A stretch of DNA of 55,302 bases from Dokdonella_A sp049583635 (lineage in GTDB: Bacteria > Pseudomonadota > Gammaproteobacteria > Xanthomonadales > Rhodanobacteraceae), in assembly GCA_049583635.1 (NCBI GenBank), contig JBAUWF010000119.1:1-55302 (forward strand), read 5' to 3'. The translations under genes and the position numbers were made by a program. This document shows positions 8,786 to 16,408 of the stretch, one piece after another (within the stretch, counting starts at the first letter, position 1; each line of letters opens with the position of its first letter). Under the pieces are notes generated by a model. The model ran no database searches, was not told the origin of the DNA, and saw nothing but the letters and a program-made list of their open reading frames with translations.

Positions 8786-11521
8786 TCAACGCAATTTCGA
8801 GGGTAGCGGCTTGCCCCACTCCCGGTATAGCGCAGCCTGCATCTCGGCAAGACGCTTGACGCGCGCATGCGCCGGGCCGTACGCCGCAATCAGATTGTCT
8901 CGTGCGCCGGAGAAGACTTGCGCTGCCTCCGCGTAGCGCCGTTCCTTCTGCAACGTCTGCGCCAGACCCGCCATGAACAGGCCGTTTTCAGGTCGGGTGA
9001 AGGGCAGTGTTCGCGCAGCACCTTCGACGGCCTCGCGATCCATGGCTTCGGCCTCGGCGTAGTCATTGCGCCTGCGTTCAAGTCCGGCCATGTTGTGCAG
9101 CAGGATCAGCACGTTCAGGTCGTCCTTGCCGAGCAACTCACGTTCGATTCCGAGCACACGCCGGAAAAGCTTTTCGGATTCGTCGAGCTTGCCCTCGAGC
9201 GAAAGGACCAGTGCCAGATTGTTCATGCTGTTGCGGGTGCGCTCGTGGCGCTCACCGAGCATCTGCTCGCGCGTCGCCAGCACTTCGCGAAACATCGGTT
9301 CGGCTGCCGCGTAGGCTTTCTGATCCTGCAACATGCTGGCCAGTTCGTTCAGCGCGTTCTGGGTCTCCTCGTGTTTGCGGCCGAAAGCATGCTCCCGCCC
9401 CGCGAGAACCTTGCGTTCAATGCCTATCGCATCGTCCAGATTGCCGCGTGCACGTTCGAGTTGCGCAAGATCCTGCATGCTCTGGAGCGTATGCCAATGC
9501 GCCGGCCCGAGCCGGTGCAGGTATGCCTCGTAAACCGATTGAAAGCGCACCCGTGCGTCGTCAAAACGCGCGAGCGACCGATAAGCCTCACCGAGGTCCG
9601 TGGTTGCGCCGAGCGTCGCATCGGCATCTGCTCCGATGTGCTCGGTCAGATGCGGCAGCAATGCCTCCAATGACCGCAGAGCGGCTTCAGGGTGTCCCTG
9701 TCGCAACGCAAGATGGGCTCGCGCGGCGTCCACCTCGAGCGCCTGCGCGGAATCGGCTCCGTGAATCGCAACGACATCTGTGGCCAGGGCGCGATAGCCT
9801 GCCGCCGCGTCATCGTAATGACTGTCTTCGACATCATTGTCCGCCAGCATCCGACGCAATTTCAGGGCTTCTCCACTGCGCGCCCCGCTGTCGAGGACTG
9901 TCAGGTCAAGTGCGCGTTGCAACTGACGGCGTGCCTGCGTGTGGTCGCCGATACCGAGATAGCTGCGTCCGAGCGTTGCTCGAACCGCCGCTTCTTCCTT
10001 CGGCCTGCCGGCGAAGCGTCGGCCTACCGATGCGCGTGCGCGATCGAGCACTTCGCGCACACGCAAATCCGGCTTGCGCGTCTCGTATGGATTCGCTGCT
10101 GCCAACAGATCGTCATTGAGAAAGCTGTTGACGGCGCGCGTCGTCGCCGCTTCATGCTCTGCACGCAGATACAGTGAGGATCCGACCACGCTCGCCAGCG
10201 CAAGCACCGAACAAAGCGCAAACAGCCAGCGGCGGCGCACGCGCCAGCGCGCGAGTTGTTCGCGCTCGCGCACAGCCAGCGCAGCGGCGGCACGCTCATC
10301 CGCTCGCTGCGCCGCTCGTTGCGCCAGGTTTCGCAGTCTGCGCGCCAGTTCGGCGACGTCGCCGAGACGTCGATCGGGATCGAGTTCCGCCGCCGCCGCG
10401 ATATCCTCGCGCAACTCCTCGTCGTCGATATCGCGTTCCCAGCCTGGCGCCAACGGCCGGCGAAAGTCACCGACCAGAATCTGATACAGCATCACACCGA
10501 GTGCATAGATGTCCGCGCGCGAAGTTGCGACACCACCGGCGATCAACTCGGGCGCCAGATAAAACGGCGTGCCGCTGGTCGATTCGCCGTACGCCTGCGT
10601 CTGCGTCATGCCGAGCCGGGTGATACCGAGCGCGGCAAGCCGTTCTGGTTCGAGCGCGCGACCGCTACCGAAATCGGCGAGCCTGACATCGGGACAGCCG
10701 GTCCCCACCGGCACGAGGAGCACATTGGCCGGCTTCAAGTCCTTGTGCAGCACACCAAGTGAATGCGCGCCAGCGAGGGCATCGGCGGTGCGCGCGATCA
10801 GCTCGACACGAACCTCACGTGCAATGGCCGCAACCCCGCGCTGCGCTTCGCACCATTCGATCAGATTGCCGCCAGCGATGTATTCGGATTCGATGAAATA
10901 CGGCGGCTCATCGACGTTCCAGTCGAGAATGCGCACCACGGCGGCGCGCTCGCCGAGGCTGTCGCGCAGTAGTCGGAACAGCGTGATTTCGCGCTTGAGC
11001 GCGTGCAGCCCGGCACCATCACGAGCAAATTTGAATACGCGGCGTTCATGCGTCTTCGCATGCTCGACCAGCCACACGCTTCCGAAACCGCCGCCATCCA
11101 GCTCGCGCAGGAAGTGCCAGTTCGGACGTGTCGGCAATGCATCGCCGATGCGCGGCGGTTGCGGCGCGATCGACGCGGAAGTCTCGCGCGCAGCGGCTGG
11201 ACCTACCAGCCGATAGCCGTACCCGTGCACGGTGCGAATGACTGCCTGCTCGTTGTCGCGCAATGCGCTGCGCAGTTTGGTCACGCACTTGGCGAGCACG
11301 CCATCGGTGACCACGCGGCCGGGCCAGACTGCTTCGATCAATTCGTCCTTGGACAGTGTCTCGCCGACGCGGTGCAGGAAGACCCGCAGCAACTCATAGG
11401 GCTTGATCTCGAGCGCAACGGCACGTCCGTCCACACGCAATTCACGGCGCTGTTCGTCGAGCTCGGCGTATCCGAAACTCCACACCATTGGTGTTGCCGC
11501 CGATTCGTGACCCGCATCCAT
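8786..11521 (-). CDS. Winged-helix DNA-binding / Ser-Thr protein kinase / TM / TPR fusion protein
   Basis: The 911-residue protein joins four modules. Residues 17-105 form an OmpR/CadC-type winged helix (EIKPYELLRVFL, then ETLSKDELIEAVWPG and HGYGYRLV). Residues 135-400 form a Hanks-type kinase: glycine loop DGGGFGSVW, Lys164 in VFKFA, catalytic HKD in LHKDLKPANVLL, DFG at 283-285, and SGTPFYLAPE. The HRD arginine is replaced by Lys. Residues 432-452 are a single membrane helix. The rest is a string of tetratricopeptide repeats, predicted outside the membrane. The ATG at 11521 has GGAGG 8 bases upstream. This is a probable membrane-bound sensor that combines DNA binding with phosphorylation; targets are unknown. 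Confidence 0.9.
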   Translation of the reverse strand: MDAGHESAATPMVWSFGYAELDEQRRELRVDGRAVALEIKPYELLRVFLHRVGETLSKDELIEAVWPGRVVTDGVLAKCVTKLRSALRDNEQAVIRTVHGYGYRLVGPAAARETSASIAPQPPRIGDALPTRPNWHFLRELDGGGFGSVWLVEHAKTHERRVFKFARDGAGLHALKREITLFRLLRDSLGERAAVVRILDWNVDEPPYFIESEYIAGGNLIEWCEAQRGVAAIAREVRVELIARTADALAGAHSLGVLHKDLKPANVLLVPVGTGCPDVRLADFGSGRALEPERLAALGITRLGMTQTQAYGESTSGTPFYLAPELIAGGVATSRADIYALGVMLYQILVGDFRRPLAPGWERDIDDEELREDIAAAAELDPDRRLGDVAELARRLRNLAQRAAQRADERAAAALAVREREQLARWRVRRRWLFALCSVLALASVVGSSLYLRAEHEAATTRAVNSFLNDDLLAAANPYETRKPDLRVREVLDRARASVGRRFAGRPKEEAAVRATLGRSYLGIGDHTQARRQLQRALDLTVLDSGARSGEALKLRRMLADNDVEDSHYDDAAAGYRALATDVVAIHGADSAQALEVDAARAHLALRQGHPEAALRSLEALLPHLTEHIGADADATLGATTDLGEAYRSLARFDDARVRFQSVYEAYLHRLGPAHWHTLQSMQDLAQLERARGNLDDAIGIERKVLAGREHAFGRKHEETQNALNELASMLQDQKAYAAAEPMFREVLATREQMLGERHERTRNSMNNLALVLSLEGKLDESEKLFRRVLGIERELLGKDDLNVLILLHNMAGLERRRNDYAEAEAMDREAVEGAARTLPFTRPENGLFMAGLAQTLQKERRYAEAAQVFSGARDNLIAAYGPAHARVKRLAEMQAALYREWGKPLPSKLR

Positions 11522-11579
11522 CGCGGTCCCCTCCGCACTCTGGCGCCATTCTACGGCGATCCGCTGCGGCTGACGGCAT

Positions 11580-11600
11580 AAATCCTTCCGAAATCCTTCC
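11580..11600. promoter_or_regulatory. 10-bp direct repeat, 11-bp period: candidate winged-helix operator
   Basis: AAATCCTTCC occurs at 11580-11589 and again at 11591-11600, separated by one base. The 11-bp period places both half-sites on one face of the helix. That is the geometry of PhoB/OmpR-type winged-helix sites. The repeat lies about 60 bp upstream of the start codon of the winged-helix kinase gene, in the divergent region shared with the CSLREA gene. It is inferred to be an autoregulatory or divergent operator. Confidence 0.5.
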
Positions 11601-11635
11601 ACGAACCGTCAGGAATACCGGCAGCGACCGGCTCA

Positions 11636-11728
11636 CACTGGCTGGCACTGGCCGGGGCCTCATCGCGACCAGGAGCGGCAAAAACCAGTCAGAAACTGTG
11701 TTCAACCCGCCTTGTATTTAACCCGCCT
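11636..11728. repeat. Two further short direct repeats in the divergent intergenic region
   Basis: CACTGGCTGG (11636-11645) is followed at once by CACTGGCCGG (11646-11655), nine of ten bases matching. AACCCGCCT occurs at 11704-11712 and 11720-11728, 16 bp apart, just before the Shine-Dalgarno sequence of the CSLREA gene. Both lie between the kinase gene and the secreted protein. Function is not known; they could be regulator half-sites. Confidence 0.45.
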
Positions 11729-11738
11729 GGAGATCCTG

Positions 11739-13427
11739 ATGGCTCGATCCTACCGGTCAGTTCCCGTCGCCGTATCGGCACTCGGGCTCGCACTGTCGTT
11801 CGCGATATCCGATGTGAACGCAGCAACCATAGCTGTCAACTCCAACGCCGACACCGCTGCCGACGAGGGCGTCTGCACGCTGCGCGAGGCCATCGTTTCG
11901 GCCAACACCAATACCGTCTCGGGCAGCAGCCCCGGTGAATGTGCGGCCGGCGAACCACTGCCTGCGGTCGATACGATCGCATTCGCGATTCCCGGCGCAG
12001 GCGTGCACACGATCCGGCCGACAAGCCAGCCTCCAGCAGTCACCGAGGCGGTGACGATCGACGGCTACACGCAGCCGGGCGCGAGCCCCAACTCACTGGC
12101 CATTGGCGACAATGCGGTGCTGCTCATCGAGATCGACGGCAGCGGATTCGACAACGAAATGTTCGACCTCCAGGGCGGCGGCTCGACCTTGCGCGGACTG
12201 GTCATCAACCGCGTTATTGCCACGTACCTCTCGCTCGACAGCTCGAACAACACGATCGAAGGCAATTTCCTTGCGACCGACGCATCCGGCATGAGCTATC
12301 TCGGCACCAACACCGACGTCATTAGGGTACAGTCCTCGAACAACCGGATCGGCGGTAGCGAACCGGCATCGCGCAACGTGATCGGCGCAACCGTCGCGTT
12401 GGGATCGTCCACGCTCTTCGTTCAGGGAGGTGGCACGCTGATCCAGGGCAACTACATTGGCGTCAATGCCGCGGGCAGCGGCCCGCTGCAACCCGACGAT
12501 CGCTCCACCGACGCCATTTTTCTCATCGGCTCGGCGCCCGATACCATGATCGGCGGTGCGACGCCGGGAGCCGGCAACGTGATCCTAGCCACCAACGTCG
12601 GCATAGACCTGAGATCCACGAGTGCCAACGTCACCATACAGGGCAACTACATCGGGACCGATGCGACCGGCACGTTCGGTCTCGGTGGAGGCGTGGGCAT
12701 CAGTGGCTCCGCTGCAGTACCCGCCCTCACGATCGGCGGACCCGAGCCGTTGGCCGGCAATCTGATCTCCGGTGGCACGGTCGGAATCGCGTTTTTCCAA
12801 GCCGAATCCGATCTTGTCGTCCAGGGCAACAAGATCGGCACCGATGCCAGCGGTACACAAGCGATCTCCAATTCCAGCGACGGCATATCCGGCGGCGGAG
12901 GGACGATTCCGGGCCTGATCGGCGGCACCGCGCCGGACGAGGCGAACACGATCGCGTTCAACTGTGGACGCGGGATCAACCTCCAATCCTCGACGGCATG
13001 GACGATCCTCGGCAATTCGATCTACTCGAACGGCGGTACCGGTATCCTCAATTCCGACGCCGGACCGCATCCTCCGCCGCAGATCACGTCGCTGTCGATC
13101 AACGCCGGCACCGCGACGGTTTCCGGAACGCTGGACGCGACCGCGTCCACGACATTTCGTATCGAATTCTACGGCAACGTCGTGTGCGACCCTTCAGGCG
13201 CCGGCGAAGGGCGCACCTTCATCGGTACCACCGATGTGACTACCGACGCCGACGGTCACGCAGTCTTCGGCCCGCTCGATTTCGCCGTGCCCGACGGCGA
13301 ACCGGTGATCACGGCGACTGCGACCGACCCCGACGGTTCCACCTCGGCATTCGCTCAGTGCGCCGGCTCGTCGGACCGACTGTTTCGCAGCGGTTTCGAG
13401 CCGGCTGTCTGTGGTGGAGGATTCTAA
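11739..13427 (+). CDS. Secreted CSLREA-type parallel beta-helix protein
   Basis: The product has about 562 residues with a signal peptide (basic start MARSYRSVP, hydrophobic core, cleavage near VNAATI). The mature N-terminus carries CTLREAI, the CSLREA-type signature of large exported bacterial proteins. The body repeats segments such as QGNYIGTDATGT, QGNKIGTDASGT and IGGATPGAGN, as expected for a right-handed beta-helix. A C-terminal beta-rich domain ends in DRLFRSGFEPAVCGGGF. ATG 11739 is chosen over an in-frame ATG at 11712 because GGAG lies 6 bases upstream and the signal peptide then starts correctly. A surface or extracellular role is likely; the ligand is unknown. Confidence 0.88.
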   Translation: MARSYRSVPVAVSALGLALSFAISDVNAATIAVNSNADTAADEGVCTLREAIVSANTNTVSGSSPGECAAGEPLPAVDTIAFAIPGAGVHTIRPTSQPPAVTEAVTIDGYTQPGASPNSLAIGDNAVLLIEIDGSGFDNEMFDLQGGGSTLRGLVINRVIATYLSLDSSNNTIEGNFLATDASGMSYLGTNTDVIRVQSSNNRIGGSEPASRNVIGATVALGSSTLFVQGGGTLIQGNYIGVNAAGSGPLQPDDRSTDAIFLIGSAPDTMIGGATPGAGNVILATNVGIDLRSTSANVTIQGNYIGTDATGTFGLGGGVGISGSAAVPALTIGGPEPLAGNLISGGTVGIAFFQAESDLVVQGNKIGTDASGTQAISNSSDGISGGGGTIPGLIGGTAPDEANTIAFNCGRGINLQSSTAWTILGNSIYSNGGTGILNSDAGPHPPPQITSLSINAGTATVSGTLDATASTTFRIEFYGNVVCDPSGAGEGRTFIGTTDVTTDADGHAVFGPLDFAVPDGEPVITATATDPDGSTSAFAQCAGSSDRLFRSGFEPAVCGGGF

Positions 13428-13515
13428 GCGACAGGCCGTGGTGCGCGCCCCATGCCCGCGCCGCGACCCGTGCGACAACGCATCGCCACCTTGGTGTCTG
13501 CACGACAGTACTGAT

Positions 13516-13620
13516 TCAGCGGCAGTCGAACTCGCACCAGACGACGCCGGTTTCATCGACATACTCCAAACCATACCGATCGAGATCCCGGCTATCGATA
13601 GTCGGAACGGAGCTGCCCAT
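13516..13620 (-). CDS. Possible 34-residue small protein downstream of glmM
   Basis: A short frame begins at ATG 13620, 7 bases after the glmM stop, with a TGAGGT Shine-Dalgarno-like stretch that overlaps that stop codon. It reads MGSSVPTIDSRDLDR, then GLEYVDETGVVWCEFDCR, and ends with TGA. The composition is protein-like (hydrophobic residues alternating with acidic ones, two Cys and one Trp near the end). The spacing suggests co-translation with glmM. The remaining 88 bases to the CSLREA stop show nothing recognisable. No family is recognised, and a chance frame cannot be excluded. Confidence 0.4.
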   Translation of the reverse strand: MGSSVPTIDSRDLDRYGLEYVDETGVVWCEFDCR

Positions 13621-13627
13621 CGTGACC

Positions 13628-14977
13628 TCAAACGATAGTCGGCACCGCCCGCACGGCCGCGGCAAGTTCGTCGGCGAGTTGCGTCACCAGGGCAGCATCG
13701 TCCGCCTCGACGGTGACGCGCACCAACGGCTCGGTACCGGATGCGCGCAGCACGACGCGACCGCGCCCGGCCAGCGCATTCTGAACATGTGACAAGGTAC
13801 GCTGTACGCCGGCCTGTGCGATCAGCTCGGCACCACCGGAGACGCGAATGTTCAACGTGGTCTGCGGCACTTTGTGCATGCCGCTTACCGCCTCGTCGAG
13901 TCGCTGCCCACGACGGTTCAGCACATCGAGCACCTGCAACGCACTGATGATCCCGTCGCCACTGCTGGCCCGGTCCAGGCACAGGATGTGACCCGAGGCT
14001 TCCCCGCCGAGCATGCCGCCATGCTGCTTCAGCAGCGCAAGCACGTGACGGTCGCCCACTTTCGCGCGGAGGAACGGCACTTTCAGCGCGGCCAGCGCCT
14101 GCTCGAGACCGAAATTGGTCATCAGCGTGCCGACCACCGGGCCGAGCAGGCGTCCCTTGTCGCGCCAGTCGGTTGCAAGCAGGTACAGCAGCTGATCTCC
14201 ATCGACCACGTTGCCCGCACGATCGACCATCTGCACGCGATCGCCATCACCATCGAACGCGATGCCGAGATCGGCACCCGCAGCGACCACGGCCTGCTCA
14301 AGCGCCTCCGGTCGCGTCGAACCACAGTCGCGATTGATATTGAGACCATCGGGCGCAACTCCGATTGCGCTGACGTCGGCGCCGAGTTCGGCAAACACGC
14401 GCGGCGCAATCTGGTAGGTCGCGCCATGGGCGCAGTCGAGAACGATGCGCAGGCCGCGCAGGCTGAAGGCCTCCGGTACCGTGGACTTGCAAAATTCCGC
14501 ATAGCGGGTCGCCGCGTCCTCGATACGGATCGCCTTGCCGATGTCCTCGGACGCCACGGTCGTGAATGACGCCTCGATCTCGCGCTCGATCGCGAGTTCC
14601 ATCGCGTCGGCGAGCTTCTCGCCAGCGGACGAGAAAAACTTGACCCCGTTGTCCTGATGCGCATTGTGCGACGCGCTGATGACGATGCCCGCACTCGCGC
14701 GCAACGAACGTGTCAGATAAGCGACAGCGGGTGTCGGCATCGGTCCCAGAAGACGCACATCGGCACCGGCTGCAACCAGACCCGCTTCCAGCGCCGACTC
14801 AAACATGTAGCCGGACACACGCGTGTCCTTACCGATCAGGACGGTTGCCCTGCCGTTGCGCCCGGTCAGCACGGTGCCGGCGGCACGGCCAAGTTTGAGC
14901 ATGAATTCAGCGGTGACCGGCCATTCACCAACGGTTCCGCGGATGCCGTCGGTACCAAAATATTTTCGTTCAGTCAT
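13628..14977 (-). CDS. glmM: Phosphoglucosamine mutase
   Basis: This cytosolic enzyme converts glucosamine 6-phosphate to glucosamine 1-phosphate for UDP-GlcNAc, hence peptidoglycan and LPS. The protein has 449 residues. It begins MTERKYFGTDGIRG, and the active serine that carries the phosphate is Ser103 in ISASHN. The metal loop is FDGDGDR, the sugar loop GGEASGH, and the C-terminal phosphate-binding loop RASGTEPLVRV. All catalytic segments are intact, so this is GlmM and not a phosphomannomutase. The promoter side lies in the 173-bp gap toward the DksA-family gene, which holds nothing else recognisable. Confidence 0.97.
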   Translation of the reverse strand: MTERKYFGTDGIRGTVGEWPVTAEFMLKLGRAAGTVLTGRNGRATVLIGKDTRVSGYMFESALEAGLVAAGADVRLLGPMPTPAVAYLTRSLRASAGIVISASHNAHQDNGVKFFSSAGEKLADAMELAIEREIEASFTTVASEDIGKAIRIEDAATRYAEFCKSTVPEAFSLRGLRIVLDCAHGATYQIAPRVFAELGADVSAIGVAPDGLNINRDCGSTRPEALEQAVVAAGADLGIAFDGDGDRVQMVDRAGNVVDGDQLLYLLATDWRDKGRLLGPVVGTLMTNFGLEQALAALKVPFLRAKVGDRHVLALLKQHGGMLGGEASGHILCLDRASSGDGIISALQVLDVLNRRGQRLDEAVSGMHKVPQTTLNIRVSGGAELIAQAGVQRTLSHVQNALAGRGRVVLRASGTEPLVRVTVEADDAALVTQLADELAAAVRAVPTIV

Positions 14978-15150
14978 TGCACGAGAGCGGAAGCGGAACG
15001 ATAAAGGGTGAGGGCTGAATGGCGACGCGCGAGCCTGCTGACGGAGAGGCCATTACCCATCTAGGAATTCGAGTACATGCAGGTGCAACCATGATGCTCG
15101 CGACCCTTGGCCGTTGGCCCTGGGACCGGAGCCAGCAGTCCGGCTTTCAC

Positions 15151-16032
15151 TCAGTCGCCCATCTGTTTTTGACGGTGTTCCCAACGCTCCTGCGCGTCCA
15201 GGCTCAACGTCGCGATCGGACGTGCATCGAGGCGATCGAGGCCGATTTCCTCGTCGGTCTCCTCGCAAAATCCATAGCGTCCTTCCTCAATGCGCTTGAG
15301 TGCCTTGTCGATCTTGGCGATCAACTTGCGGTAACGGTCACGGGTGCGCAGTTCAAGCGAATTCTCGGTTTCGCGCGTCGCGCGCTCAGCCTCGTCGCCG
15401 ACATCACGCACTTCATCGCGCAGGCTTTCGATGGTCTGGCGCGATTCCTCGACCAGATCCTCGCGCCACTTGCCGAGCTTGCGGCGGAAGAACGCGAGCT
15501 GGCGCGGACTCATGTATTCTTCTTTCACGCTCGGCTTGTAGTTCGCCGGCAACTCGATGTGCACGTTGGTGGGCAATGCGTAGCGGCCTTCCTGCATGGT
15601 CACGCCGTTTTCTTTCGCCCCCTTCTTGGCGCGAGCCTTGCGTGACTTTGACGCACGCGTGCTCGACACGCTCGCCTGACGAGTCTTGGGCACCGAATTT
15701 CGCGATTTCGGTTTGGATGACCGGGTGCGCGTTGCAGTCGATTTTCTCGCCGTGACTTTTTTGGCCGCCGGCTTGTTCGTCGCAGCCGATTTCTTCGTGG
15801 CGGGGCTGCTCGCCCGGCTCGATTTTGCAGCGGCCTTGCGCGTTGCCGGCCTGACCGCACGCTTGCTCGTCTTCGCCTTTTTTGCGGCCGCGCCACTCGC
15901 TGTCTTGCCGGCCGCAGCCTTGCCTGCGCGCCTTGCGGGCTTCGCCTTGGTCGCGGCCTTGCGTTGCTTGCTCGCAAGAGATTTTCTTGCCTTGGGCACT
16001 TTCTTGCCAGTTGTCGCTTTGGCTTTCGCCAT
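15151..16032 (-). CDS. dksA: DksA/TraR-family RNA polymerase-binding regulator with long basic N-terminal tail
   Basis: DksA binds the secondary channel of RNA polymerase and, with ppGpp, retunes rRNA and amino-acid promoters. Residues 147-293 form the canonical part: a coiled coil whose tip carries D210-V-G-D213-E-A215, matching the DxxDxA tip. The zinc site is degenerate: the four cysteine positions read C256, T259, S277 and A280. The first 145 residues are a Lys/Ala/Arg/Ser-rich, histone H1-like disordered tail. E. coli DksA is 151 residues. A similar extension is known to me from Xanthomonas DksA. The ATG at 16032 lies about 28 bases after a good sigma-70 promoter. Confidence 0.93.
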   Translation of the reverse strand: MAKAKATTGKKVPKARKSLASKQRKAATKAKPARRAGKAAAGKTASGAAAKKAKTSKRAVRPATRKAAAKSSRASSPATKKSAATNKPAAKKVTARKSTATRTRSSKPKSRNSVPKTRQASVSSTRASKSRKARAKKGAKENGVTMQEGRYALPTNVHIELPANYKPSVKEEYMSPRQLAFFRRKLGKWREDLVEESRQTIESLRDEVRDVGDEAERATRETENSLELRTRDRYRKLIAKIDKALKRIEEGRYGFCEETDEEIGLDRLDARPIATLSLDAQERWEHRQKQMGD

Positions 16033-16066
16033 TTCCGTCTTCTACCTTGTGACTTGGCGGCCGGGT

Positions 16067-16095
16067 GTTATAGCCTAACTGTCATTCTCCGGCAA
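16067..16095 (-). promoter_or_regulatory. Sigma-70-type promoter of the DksA-family gene
   Basis: On the minus strand the -35 TTGCCG (16090-16095) and -10 TATAAC (16067-16072) are separated by exactly 17 bp. This predicts a transcription start near 16060 and a leader of about 28 bases. The opposite strand leads to yidD. Confidence 0.6.
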
Positions 16096-16150
16096 CCGCC
16101 CGATGCCATTTTCGTGCATGCTTGCCGACCCGCCTCTGCACGCCATAGCA

Positions 16151-16408
16151 GTGTCCCGACCAATCATCTTGCTGCTCGCCTTGTACAAACGCTGGTTGAG
16201 TCCGGTATTCGGTCCGCGTTGTCGATTCCATCCATCTTGCTCCGATTATGCGCGCGTGGCGATCGCGAGATTTGGTGCAGCTCGCGGTGGCTGGCTCGCG
16301 TGCAGGCGCGTGCTGCGTTGCCAGCCACTGTGCGCCGGCGGAGATGATCCGGTGCCGCAGGCGTTCCACTGGCTTGCCCATGCACGCAACGGGAACATCC
16401 ATGACTGA
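16151..16408 (+). CDS. yidD: Membrane protein insertion efficiency factor YidD
   Basis: YidD is a small inner-membrane-associated protein that helps YidC-dependent membrane protein insertion. The family core is clear: ILLLALYKRWLSP, then GPRCRFHPSCSDYA with the conserved cysteines, and RRVLRCQPLC. GTG at 16151 gives 85 residues beginning MSRPIILLL, the usual family start and length; ATGs at 16118 and 16103 would add a non-conserved extension. The 3' end overlaps the dihydroorotase start by 8 bases. It sits away from rnpA/yidC, where it is usually found. Confidence 0.88.
   Translation: MSRPIILLLALYKRWLSPVFGPRCRFHPSCSDYARVAIARFGAARGGWLACRRVLRCQPLCAGGDDPVPQAFHWLAHARNGNIHD

Noticed and set aside
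15019..15645. 208-codon frame opposite the DksA-family gene
   Set aside because: It is antisense to a conserved coding region and has no recognisable motif.
15600..16030. Low-complexity Lys/Ala tail as a separate histone-like gene
   Set aside because: The tail is in frame with the DksA domain and has no stop between. One promoter and one start at 16032 serve both parts.
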